Shown here piece after piece: positions 12,702-23,490 of a stretch of DNA of 64,000 nt. The translations under genes and the position numbers were made by a program. Below the pieces are notes generated by a model that worked only from the letters and a program-made list of their open reading frames with translations, was not told the DNA's origin and made no database searches. The stretch is from Hippophae tibetana. Its lineage: Eukaryota; Streptophyta; Magnoliopsida; Rosales; Elaeagnaceae. Each line of letters opens with the position of its first letter. Position 1 is the first letter of the stretch. Location of the stretch: the NCBI GenBank assembly GCA_037013495.1, contig CM072804.1, positions 37,426,501 to 37,490,500 on the forward strand, read 5' to 3'.

Positions 12702-13641
12702 ATGAATCGATCTAGAGTCGAAAGAGATAGATTTAAAAAAAATAGAATTAGATTACCTTTAATTCAATTTCATTCTTCTAACTCGTCCACTAGCCCAAAA
12801 AATATGAATGACCACGAGGATAACCCCATTAGGACTCTTAAAGATTACCTCTACCCTACCTGTATAGCCATACCATCATGCACAATGTTTCCACTTAACA
12901 CATCACAAATGGATTTCAAGCCTAAAATGATACCAATCTTGGTCACTTTTTATGGCATAGATAGTGAAAATTCATGTATACATATTAGGGAATTTGAGGA
13001 GGTAGTGGTCACCTTTCATAGCCAACAAAATGATATAGACTCTATTAGATGGAATTTTTTCCTTTCTCCATAAAAGACAAACAAAGAGTTGCCTATACTC
13101 TTTAAGACTGAGATCCACAGGGACATGTGCAGAAATGATCCAATCCTTCTTTAATAAATACTTCCCCTACCATAAGACTAATAACCTTAAAAGGTAGATT
13201 TCAAACTTTTCGCAAAAAGATAGTGAAACATTATACCAAGCTAGGGAGAGGTTCAAAGAGTTACTAAATATGTGCCTACACTATGTGTATGAAAACTAGC
13301 CCTTAGTTAGCTACTTTTATGATGGACTCCCTTTTAGGGAGTGCCAATTTATAGAAATTATGTGCAATAGTGAGTTTCTCCAAAAATATCTTGATGAAGC
13401 CATAGACTGCCTGAATAAGTTAGCTAAGAAAGTCCATACATGGATAGAACATAGAACTATTAATTGCACCAATAGTTTATGCCCAACTTTAATATACCAT
13501 ATAAGAGAAGAAAACAATCTTAAAGTCCAACTAGAACTTTTCATTAAGGAATTAGTGGCCATAAAAATGAAAGATAGTAGAACTAATGATGTGGTTGCAA
13601 GGGTACAAATCAAGGTATACGCTTTTTCTATGAGGCAATAG
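12702..13641 (+). pseudogene. gag pseudogene of a Tat/Athila-type Ty3/gypsy element
   Basis: Gag would form the retroelement capsid. An open stretch of 123 codons (12702-13073) contains RTLKDYLYPT, FKPKMIPIL and IREFEEV, hallmarks of plant Ty3/gypsy gag proteins of the Retrotrans_gag (PF03732) type. The reading then shifts frame and meets stops. Capsid-like sequence continues in another frame, including SFNKYFPYHKTNNLKR, SETLYQARERFKELLN and YFYDGLPFRECQF, and ends in an open 93-codon piece (13360-13641). It lies downstream of a PBS and leader hairpins in the same orientation, so it is the 5' part of an element. Nothing after gag survives: minus-strand Athila sequence begins by about 13700. 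Clearly non-functional. Confidence 0.75.
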
Positions 13642-13699
13642 AAAAATTAACTCAAAATTAAATGAAAAATAAATAAAAATGAAAAAGAATAAAAATAAG

Positions 13700-14160
13700 T
13701 GAAAATATAAACATATGTTATAATACAAAATTTAAAATTGCTGAAATTTATGTAATGTAACTTTTTCACCACCTAACCTAGAGTTTACCTTACCCTCAAT
13801 ATAACACATACAAATTAAATTTAAAGAATTAAAAAAAAATGTTACCCATTTGTTGTATGTGATCAAGTCTTTATATGAATATTTAGGTGCATCCATCATT
13901 TCAATTATTTTAACCACACAGATAGAACATTGCATACTTCTCACACATCTTAACAAACTGTTATAAATTTTAACAATTCTAAATAAATTAAACAAAGTTC
14001 ACATGACAGGAAATAAAACATAACAAATTACAATAACATAAAACAAAATATGAAAACAAAAAAAAAATTAAAATAAAAGATAATATGACCTACAATGATG
14101 GGTTGCCTCCAATCTAACGCATAGTTTAACATCTTACAAAAAGCTTCATCATTATGGTGT
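13700..14160 (-). mobile_element. 3' noncoding region of a decayed Athila element
   Basis: Aligns with about 27125-27490 of the full-length element: the phrases around AACTTTTTCACCACC, TAGAGTTTACCTTACCCTCAA and GATGGGTTGCCTCC recur in order. Near 14098-14150 it keeps a damaged version of the post-pol hairpin motif. A minus-strand 87-codon ORF (13732-13995) has no recognisable content. Confidence 0.7.
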
Positions 14161-17100
14161 TAATGATTATATATTCATATGTAGTCAATGTCTTCTATGT
14201 CATTTTCTCTTTCTAAATAGTGCTTCACACGATGCACATTTACCTTAAACATTCCTTAAGTCTTAGGATTGAACAACTCCATTGTTCCATGTGGAAATAC
14301 TTGGGTACTTGTGAATGGTCCACTCCCCCTTGATTCAATTTTCCTATAAACAATCTCAGATGAAAGTCAAATAAAAGAACTTTCATTCTAGGAAGAATTG
14401 ACTAATGAACTAGCCTCTTGCCATGATAGCACTTATTATGCTCTTTGTATAACTTTGCATTTCATATGCTTCATCCCAAATTTCTTCAAGCTCACTTAGT
14501 TGAAGTACCTACTTCTCTCCTACTTTATCTAAATCCATATTTAGCTCTTTAAACTCCCAATAAGCCTTATGTTCGATTTCAATGGGTAAATGACACGCTT
14601 TTTCAAAGATTAACGAGTGAGGGGTCATCCCAATGGGTGTTTTGTATGTTGTATAGTATGCCTACAAGGCACCATTAAACTTGATTGCATAATCTTACTT
14701 TGAAGGGCATACATTGTTTTCTACAATCCCTTTGATTTGTCTATTACTTACTTCCACTTGATATTGAGTAGCCACTCTCTATGTTATATTATACTTCTTT
14801 AGTACCCCATCAAAACTTTTGTTGCAAAAATGGCTCCTTACATCACTAGTTATTGCTCTAGGCATCCCAAGCCTACTAAATACTGAATCCTTTAAGAATT
14901 TCCAAACAATGTTAGCATCATTTGCTTTAGTGGGCATAGCTTTTACCCACTTGGACACATATTCAACAATGGCGAATATATTTATTATCAAAAGATGAGA
15001 AAAAAGTCCCTATAAAGTCAATTCCTCATACATCAAATAGTTTAATGACTAAATTAGTTGTCAAATGCATTTCAACCCATTTTCTTATATTACGTGTCCT
15101 CTAACATCTATCATAATATACGCAAAACATATGAGCGATTTTGTTACCACTAAAATGGCCCACATAGTGAAGTTCATGACAAAATGTCATAATGCTCTTA
15201 TGTTCCTCTTCAAGCACACACCTCCAAATGATTTGATCTTGACTAATCATGAATAGATAATGATCATCACAAAAGTATTGCGTGGAAGAATGTAAAAACT
15301 TTTTTTTTTGAAAAAAATGTAAGGTCTCAAAACACCAATAGGTAGATAATTAACTATGTCAACATACCATAGGTTTACACCAATAAAAAATAATTGTTCA
15401 TCAAGAAAGGTTTAAATAATATATTCTATACTCATAGCTTCAAGATAATTGAATTTAGAAATTAACCAAGACACACTATCAACTACTAAATTTTCACTAC
15501 CTTTCTTATCTTTGATCTCAAGATCAAATTCTTGTAAGAGTAAAACCATCTTATTAATCTTGACATAACATTAGGTTTACGTAGAAGGTATCTTAAAGTT
15601 TCATGATTAGAATGCATAATTTAGGTTTACTTGGCAAGTATCTTAAGGCACCATAATTACTTTAGAACCTACTAAGTAAGACCAAAAAATTTCTATGGAA
15701 AACACAATAGCTAAGAATGTTTTTTAGTAGTGAAATAACTAATTTAGGTTTCATTTAGTGTTTTATAGCATTATATTTGACATGTAAACACTTATCCACT
15801 CTTTGACCCAAAACTGCTCCAAAAGCATAATCAGAAGCATGGCACGTTATTTCAAAAGGAAGAGACCAATTAGGTGCCATAATGATAAAATCAAAATAGA
15901 TATCTTTTGACAGCAAGTTACATAAACACTACTACGAAATTAGGTATATAAGTCGATACGTAAAGTCAGTTTTTTCCAAAAACCGACTTTAAATTGGTTT
16001 AAAGTCGGTTCGATATAGAACTGAAGCTATCCACGTAGGACGTAGCATCGGTTGATGTGTCAAACCGACGCTATGCGTGGACGTAGCGTCGGTTCTAGGT
16101 GTTAACCGACGCTACGCTACGTGGATAGCGTCGGTTCACCACGTCAACCGACGCTACGTCCAGGTGTAGCGTTGGTTCGCCACATCAACCGACTCTACGT
16201 AGCGTAGAACCGACGCTATCCACGTAGGATAGCGTCGGTTGACACCTGGAACCGACGCTATCCACGTAACATAGCGTCGGTTCTCCACGTCAACCGACGC
16301 TACACACGTGGATAAATATTTTCTCTTCTTTCTTCCCAAACAGAAACTATTTTCAGCGTTGCAGAACTCTAAAAAATCGAAAACCTCCTCCTCCATTTCT
16401 CCTCCACTCTTTCTCATTTTCTAGCCACCTACAACTACCATTTCCAACATCGGTTAGTGAGTTTTCTTCCTCTCTAACTAATCTTTTAGATCCTCTATTA
16501 TTCATATATTTTTTCTGTTATTATGTGTTATTATTTATGTGTATAGATTGTTGTTTTATATATGTAGGTTTGTAATATAACATAAGGAGAAGAATATGAC
16601 GATCTTGAATAAGATAGAACAAAACCATGGTAATTTTTATGTTATTAATTAATATTTTATTTTTCAAATATTTGTATTATTTGAACTGTTTGCTAAAATG
16701 ATTTTGGTTTTTTTTTTCTGCTCGAATACAGGTTGAAAATGAATAAATTAAAAAAAAAAGTTAAAGTCGGTTCACCGCGTGAACCGACTTTAAACGTAAA
16801 GTCGGTTCACACCTTGAACCGACTTTACACTTTAAGTCATTTAATTTAAAGTCGGTTCAGCGAACCGACTTTAAATTAGTTTAAAGTCGGTTAAAAACCG
16901 ACTTTAATACTCCTTTTTGTAGTAGTGAAAGGATGACTTATTTTGGAAAAATCTTTAATAAATCGCCTATAGAAACATACATGTCATAAGAAGCTTCAAA
17001 TCCCCTTAACAGATGTAAGGGATGGTAATTTTTCAATAACCTCAATTTTTAACTTTTCAAATTTAACTCCTTTCTTAAAAATTACATGTACTAACACAAT

Positions 17101-19346
17101 CGCCTATTGTACCTTAGGTTATACTCAATGTGACATTTAAAAGCTAAAATCAATTTATGCAAGAAATCATCAAATGAGGTTCCAAAAATACAAAAATCAT
17201 CCTTAAATACCTTAATGAATTTTTCTACCATGTTTGAAAAGATTGACATCAAACATATCTGAAATGTGACGAGGGCATTGCATAATTTGAATGGCATCCT
17301 TCTAAAAGTGAATGTCCTAAAAGGACAAGTGATGGTGGTCTTCTCATGATCCTTTGGTGCAATGGGTGCCTAATAATAACCTAAAAGTCCATCAAAAAAT
17401 AGTAAAACTCATGCGAAGCTAATCTTTCTAACATCTAATTAATGAATGAAAGAGAAAAGTGATCATTTTTAGTGTACAAATTCAGTTTCTTACAATCTAT
17501 ACACATCATTTATCATGTGATTGTTTTCATGGTAACTAATTCATTTTTTTATCATTTTCTAACCACTATTATTCTAGATTTCTTTGGTACCATATGAACC
17601 GGACTAACCAACCTACTATCAAGAGTAAGATAAATAGTTCCTACTTGTAGGAGTTTCAGAATTTATTTTTTAACCACCTCTTGCATTATTGGGTGTAGTC
17701 TCGTTAGGGTCTCTCTAAGAGGTTTAGCATCATCTTCAAGATTTATCTTATGCATACACATAGCTGGACTAATGCCTTTAATTTCCTCGATACTCCAACC
17801 TAATGCCTTCTCTAATTTCTTAAGCACCTTAACAAGTTCATTTTCTTTGGTTTTGGTCAAAGTGGAAGAAATAATAGTTCGATATATCTCCTCTTCTTCC
17901 AAAAACAATATTTTATATGCTTAGGTAAATATTTTAGTTCTAACTTAAGTGGAGTGGCCTCTTCCCTAGGTAGGGTTCTAGGTAGATCTAAGGGTGTATT
18001 GGATTCTCCTCTTGCTTTAGCACTATCTAACAGATCATTTTCCCATTAATCTCCTCCTCTAGGTTCTCTTCTACCTTTTCAAAAGTAAGAACCACTTCTA
18101 GTTATTCATTCAATCTATCCTAAAAAAGTGTTATGAACAATTCTATCCATAGAATCAATATTAAAACATTCTTAAATGGTAGAGATAAAAGTAAAAGGTG
18201 AAGAATTAAAAACTTTAAATGGAAAACCTCTACTAAGTATGTCTATCTTTGACATCAATAATAGTCTTGGTAGTGGCCATGTTGGTATACCAATATATAT
18301 TGTATGTTTTTTTATTGAAATCTAGATTTTTCTACACACTGAAAACCACAAATCAATAGGTATTATTAATTTATCTACATGTACCAATACATCTTCAATC
18401 ACTCCTTTCAAACATTTAATAGGTCTATCCATAAGCTAAAGGAACATGGTTATAGGTTTTAAGTCTTATAAACCTACATGTAAGAAAATAGAATATGGCA
18501 TCAAATTAATACTAACACCTAAATCAGACATTCATTTAGCTACCTTCCTATCCCCTGTAGTTATGTTAATGATAAAGCTACATGGGTTCCTTAACTTTGG
18601 GGGTAGTTGATGCTGAAGCACAACTAGAAAACTTTGATACCACAAATCTCTCATTAAGTTCATACATCCTCTTCTTTATGTTCAATTCCTTGAAGAACTT
18701 GGCATAGGAAGGCATGTTCTTGATCATATCTAATAAAGGTAAATTTATATTAACCTTAGAAAGCATAGTGAAAAGATTAAAGAATTTCTTATCTTGCTTT
18801 GATCCTTTTAGTTAGTATGGGAACAAAAATTGATGGATGATGTGGTTATGATGTCTTTTATTACCTAAAATACATGGAAAATCATTAAAACCTCAAGTAA
18901 ACTTTTATTAATACCTTACTACTTCAAAGGATTATGAAATGCTTCACTTGTTCTACTTAACTGTGTAGCTTTCTGGGTTCTTACTTTTGCATTTTCTCTA
19001 CTAGCAACCTAACTTGAATTTCAAACTATTTTACTAAAGCCTCTAAGGAATTCATCCTCTAATTATTTATTATTTGGTTATCCCCACTAACTTGAATAAA
19101 GGTATTCAATTTATCTTATAAAGTTGGCCTATAAGGTTGATCTGATAGATAAGGTTGGTTTACATATGACCCTTGTATTTAGTTTTGGCCATAAGTTAGG
19201 TTATTGTTTGATTTCCATTTAGGGTGATTGAGGTGTTAGGATTATACTTATACATACGATTGGCTTCCTCCAAGGTACCTATACTAAAATATCCTAAAAT
19301 AGAATAAACAATAGTACTATGTCCAAATAAACCACAAAATCCATAT
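14161..19346 (-). pseudogene. Decayed Athila gag-pol polyprotein, interrupted by CACTA
   Basis: Co-linear with the intact polyprotein at 27502-32673 but full of stops and indels. Recognisable pieces from 3' to 5' are: integrase core (14779-14991; SKWVKAMPTKANDANIV; first catalytic Asp replaced in IVEYVSKW, second kept in ITSD); RT palm (17091-17297; FKDDFCIFG, where the intact copy has FMDD); the RT N-terminal linker (17663-17908; [19 protein letters not shown]); a pre-protease stretch (18578-18766; [20 protein letters not shown]); and the C-terminal part of gag near 19000-19340. The 5' part of gag, leader and 5' LTR are missing at the boundary with the chromovirus LTR at 19352. The reading is split at 15926/16928 by a CACTA element. 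Confidence 0.85.
15927..16927. mobile_element. Non-autonomous CACTA (EnSpm-type) transposon
   Basis: Exactly 1,001 bp. It starts CACTACTACGAAAT and ends in the reverse complement of CACTACTACAAAAAGG. A 3-bp duplication AAA flanks it (15924-15926 and 16928-16930), the TSD length of the CACTA superfamily. The homologous uninterrupted site is present in the intact Athila near 29365, which confirms the boundaries. Both ends are packed with subterminal repeats in both orientations built on AACCGACTTTAAA and ACCGACGCTAC. The roughly 400-bp core (16320-16740) codes for nothing recognisable, and no transposase is present. Confidence 0.95.
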
Positions 19347-19351
19347 ACCAC

Positions 19352-19729
19352 TGATAAGAATAATTTGAGAGAGAAGAGGGAAACGAGAATAAGGGCAATT
19401 GGCTTAATTTCATATATATCATTACTCAGTTTCTAGACTATCTTATAGCCTTACAAGAGCAAGAGAGAGACAAGAGAAATTAACCAAAATAACAAAAAGA
19501 GAAAGACATGAAATAATAGAATCTACTCGGGCTGTTTCGTGCCAGAGAGGCGCTCATTGAGGTGGAGGTACTACTATAACAGCTTATTGATCCTCTACGT
19601 GATGAGAGTTGATGGTCCTCCTTCTTCAATGAACATTAACCCTAATATGCTCATTGCCACTTATGTGCCCACCCTTAGAGTGCACGTGTGTGCCCATCCG
19701 CGTGCGGTTTAGTGCATATACACCTATCA
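19352..19729 (-). mobile_element. 3' LTR of a Reina-like chromovirus
   Basis: 378 bp bounded by TGATA...TATCA, with the minus-strand polypurine tract directly at its right edge. The short length suits the Reina clade. It abuts truncated Athila gag on the left (flank ACCAC), suggesting the chromovirus inserted into the older Athila copy. The matching TSD and 5' LTR on the right were not found. Confidence 0.75.
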
Positions 19730-19740
19730 ACTCCCCCATG
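19730..19740 (-). other. Polypurine tract of the chromovirus
   Basis: Minus-strand CATGGGGGAGT immediately upstream of the TGATA start of the 3' LTR, the position of the plus-strand primer for reverse transcription. Confidence 0.75.
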
Positions 19741-19996
19741 CCTGAGAATCCTTATCCGCAAGGATAAACGCAGGGTAGGTTTTAGAGAACTGCCACTGAT
19801 TCTCCCAAGTGGCATCCTCGGCAAGTGCCCTACCCATTTTACAAGGATTTTTTATTTTGGTTGATACTTTTCCTTTTGGATCACCCTGCGCTCCAATATA
19901 GTTTCTAGTTGGGGAATAACTGTAGAATTATCTAAAAAAAGAGGCAATTGGGTGAAGGTAGGTGTGTGGGATCCAAGGTGCTTGTTGAGCTGGTTG
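19741..19996 (-). pseudogene. Chromovirus pol, C-terminal end with chromodomain-like tail
   Basis: Reading the minus strand, the segment contains PCKMGRALAEDATWEN and FSKTYPAFILADKDS, close to the ATWE...FP.FILEDK consensus of the chromodomain at the end of chromoviral integrases; this domain is thought to steer integration to heterochromatin. Upstream lies an integrase C-terminal stretch (HTPTFTQLPLFLDN). The frame changes near 19850, so the end is damaged. The upstream continuation is at 21935, displaced by a solo LTR. Confidence 0.8.
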
Positions 19997-20001
19997 ACAT
20001 G

Positions 20002-21929
20002 TGATGAGCGAAAACCGGCATCGCCGATTCTTGCCAATACTTTGGTTTTAATATTTATAAAACTCTCGCAAGTGCACGAATCATTTCGTAGAAAATGATA
20101 AGTATACTCCCAAGGTCGATCTAAGGAAGGAATGTATGTGGTTTTTAATTTATTATTCAAACTTTTAAAAACGAAATTAAATCCTAAACATCCTGTCACG
20201 ATAGTTTGGTTTTTGTGTTTCTAATCTAATAACATAAAAATAAACATAGATACAGATTAAATAAATATAATCTAATAACATAAAAATAAACATAGATTGA
20301 GATTCAATAAATATAATCTAATAACATAAAAATAAACATAGATACAGATTCAATAAATATTTATGCAAATTTGATCATTTATAATAGTGGAGTATTTATG
20401 GATATAATAACTAAATTAATTATGCTTGCTCATATTATCTAGGTTATTAAAGATATAAATTGATATTTTATTGATTCTTTCTTTTTTTATATAAATACCA
20501 CCTTTGGTGGGGTTAGATATTCTTTGTTAACTAAACAAATCAATTAACATTTATGGGTGGGGTTGATAACTAATTTGGTTAATTAAATTAATTCCTTTTT
20601 CTAAGAGATTGAAAATGAACCATTTAAATGCCACCTTTGGTGGGGTTAGACAGTTTAAACTTTATTCAAGGTGTCCAAATTAAACATAAGAATTTAATTA
20701 TCCGAGTACTAACTTTCAAGTTTTAGAACCACTACTGAAAACATGTTGTCAATACATTTTCACATAATAATTCTTATAAAAAATTTTGAAATAGAGCTTC
20801 ACTCTAACTACCGGGCGATTGTACCAACAAATAAAAGAGCACTACTCTAAATTAGACCAGATAACTAAACCTTAAAATCTAATTTTCAGGTTTAAGTTTG
20901 TAATGAAAAATAATATATTTCTCTCTAACATTCTTAATATAAAATCTTGAATAAAAATAAAATCAATTCATTTTAGAAATTTTCACCTATTTAATATTTC
21001 GCAAGCACAACAACGTTATTATTATATCATGTTTATAAACAGCCAACAGAGTTAAATTTAATCACAGACAAATTAAATATAACATGTAAGAATAAAGCAT
21101 AAAAACTAACTGTAAGAAAATAAAATCCTTACAGAACTTCGATGCTATTCTCCTTGCTGGAAAACCTCCAAGCGAAATTTGCACTCCCATTTATTGAATC
21201 AAAAAGCTAAATTATTACAAAAACATAACTAGTTCTTCTCAAAAAGAGAAGAACTCTAAAACTAAGAGAATTTAACTAAAAACTAAGAAAGAAACTAAGA
21301 AAAGCTTAAAAACTAAAAAAGAAACTAAGAAAAGCTTAAAAACTAAGAAATGAGAGAAAGAAAGAAGAGAGAAGTTTGTTTTGAAGGTATGTTTTGAAGT
21401 GAAGGGAAGGGGGTATTTATAGGTGAGGATGGAGAGAAAAAATGAGTAAAAAAAAGTTAAAAAAATGTAAAAACGCGTAATGGAAATGCTGAGGTCATTG
21501 ATGACATCAACATGACGTCATGGGGTGGCTGCACGTGAAAAATGGGGCGAAAAGGCGTCGGCGCGCACAAAAGGGGCTGCTGGGGGCGGATGGATGTCGC
21601 TGCGTGCAGCTCGGCACGCGTGAACAGTAGTTGGGCGCGATTTTCTCCTTTTTGAAATTTTTGACCTTTTTGACCCATTTTGTCCAATTTTTCCATGTTT
21701 GTTGACCTTTCCCCATTTATTTATTAATATATTTGTGATGTATTGCTTCAAGTATTCCTCTTTGAGTTACGTTTTTAAGCCAAAATTTCTGAAAAACAAT
21801 AAAAATACCCGTGATTCCGAAAAAGACAAATTTATATAAATATATGATAAAACATATAAATATATATATTTTTAATCAATTAATGTGAATAAAATCATGG
21901 TTATTTTAGTGCTTTTTGAGCACTCATCA
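20002..21929 (-). mobile_element. Athila solo LTR with intact TSD
   Basis: 1,928 bp, TGATGAGCG...CACTCATCA, flanked by a 5-bp duplication ACATG (19997-20001 and 21930-21934). Removing LTR plus one TSD copy joins the chromovirus integrase codons either side without loss. No PBS, polypurine tract or coding sequence is attached, so this is an LTR left by intra-element recombination. It keeps the family layout: TATA box (minus strand, near 21414-21421), TGACGTCA (near 21514), CACGTG (near 21532) and a GC-rich island (about 21540-21640). The 62- to 79-codon ORFs inside are incidental. Confidence 0.95.
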
Positions 21930-21934
21930 ACATG

Positions 21935-23490
21935 TAAGACGTTGTGATCCTGAGAACCAACAGGAAGGGCGAGCTTGTAGGCCACAACTCCGATTCGAGC
22001 TGTTATTTTATAAGGATCATAGTAACATGGGGCTAGCTTCATGGCAGCTCGAAAAACCACTCAGGTTTGTCGATATGGCTGCAGACGGAGGTACACATAA
22101 TCCTCTACCTCAAAATTCACCTCTTTTCGATGGTGATCAGCTTGGCATTTCATTCTATTTTGTGCTTGTAAGAGATTCTCATCCACCAACTAAACGTTGG
22201 AATTTCCAGGAATATAAGCCAATAGATGTGGCAGTGGAGTTCCATAAACTACTTCAAATCGAGACATCTTAGTTTAGGAGTGAATTGAGGTATTGTAACT
22301 GAATACTGTTCTAAGATACTGTTAACCACCTCTGTTTGGCCATCCGTTTGAGGATGGTAACTCAAACTCATGCAAAGTTTGGTACCTTGGAGTTGGAATA
22401 AGGTTCTCCAAAAAGAACTGATGAATATCTTATCTCTTTCACTTACTATGGATGTAGGGAAGCCATGCAATCGCACCACATTGGCCATAAATGCCTTGGC
22501 AATTGTTAGTATAGTGAAGGGATGCCTTAGGGTAGTAAAATGAGCATACTTTATCAAGCGATCTACCACTACCATAATAACGGTGTTTCCTTTTAATGGA
22601 GGTAAACCTTCGATGAAATCCATTGAAAATTCAGTCCAACTTCGGTTAGGAATTGGTAGGGCTGCAGCAGCCCTGCTAGTTGCATGCAATCATTCTTGCA
22701 CCTCTGGCATATATCATATGAGTGTAGGAATTCCTTTACTCCTTTCACCATATTAGACTAATTGAAATTATGTTTCATACGTGCGAGTGTCTTATGGAAA
22801 CCAAAGTGTCCCCCTACGGGTGATGAATGACAGTCAGCCAATATCTGGAGAACTAGGAATGACTTGGGATTTAGGTACACTTTATTTCTTCTAAACCATA
22901 CCCCATCCCTTTGGTATAAGTTGTATATATCATCTGAGGTGATTTTTTTTAAAGTTTCTCATAAAAGGGATCTTTTTTAACTTCTTTTTGGAGTATAAGC
23001 CACCAGGTAGCTTGAGGTTGAGAAATGGAAAGAAGTTGAAATTCTACTTCTTGGGACAAGGAATCTGCTGCTTGGTTTTCTGACCCTTTTTTTATATTCG
23101 ATCGCATAGTCATAACCGAGTAGCTTAGGTAACTAGCGTGCCTGGGCTGGTGTGGTGATCCTTTGTTCCAAGAGATACTTCAAGCTCCTATGATCCGTGC
23201 GTACAGTGAATGGTCGTCCCAGCAAATAGGGTCTCCATAGCATGATAGCTTTAACTATTGCTAGCATTTATTTCTCGTAAGTGGACAGAGCTAAGGCTGA
23301 TCCTTTGAGAGCATCACTAAAGTAAGCCACTGGGCAATTTTCTTGTGTTAAAACTGCCCCAAGGCCTATGCCACTTGCATCACACTCGATGACAAAATGT
23401 TGAGTAAAATCTGGTAACTTCAGAATGGGAGGGACAATCAATGCTTCCTTTAATTGTTGGAAGGCTCTAGCTGCAGCCTCGTTCCACTAG
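21935..23490 (-). pseudogene. Chromovirus pol: RNase H and integrase, decayed
   Basis: Minus strand, 5' to 3'. RNase [49 protein letters not shown]. Zinc-binding HHCC region: SSPVGGHFGFHKTLARMKHNF, then CQRC. Integrase core (22249-22689): MDFIEGLPP with the first Asp, IVSERDKIF with Asp replaced by Glu, and QTDGQTEVVN with the catalytic Glu. C-terminal region (21872-22060): MKLAPCYYDPYKI. Stops and frame changes make it non-functional. The left cut is the solo LTR and the right cut (23491) is the full-length Athila. The order RNase H-integrase-chromodomain is chromoviral; the zinc-knuckle style at 38740-38800 suggests Reina. Confidence 0.85.

Noticed and set aside
16154..16417. 87-codon minus ORF inside the CACTA element
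   Set aside because: Built from the subterminal repeats; no transposase similarity.
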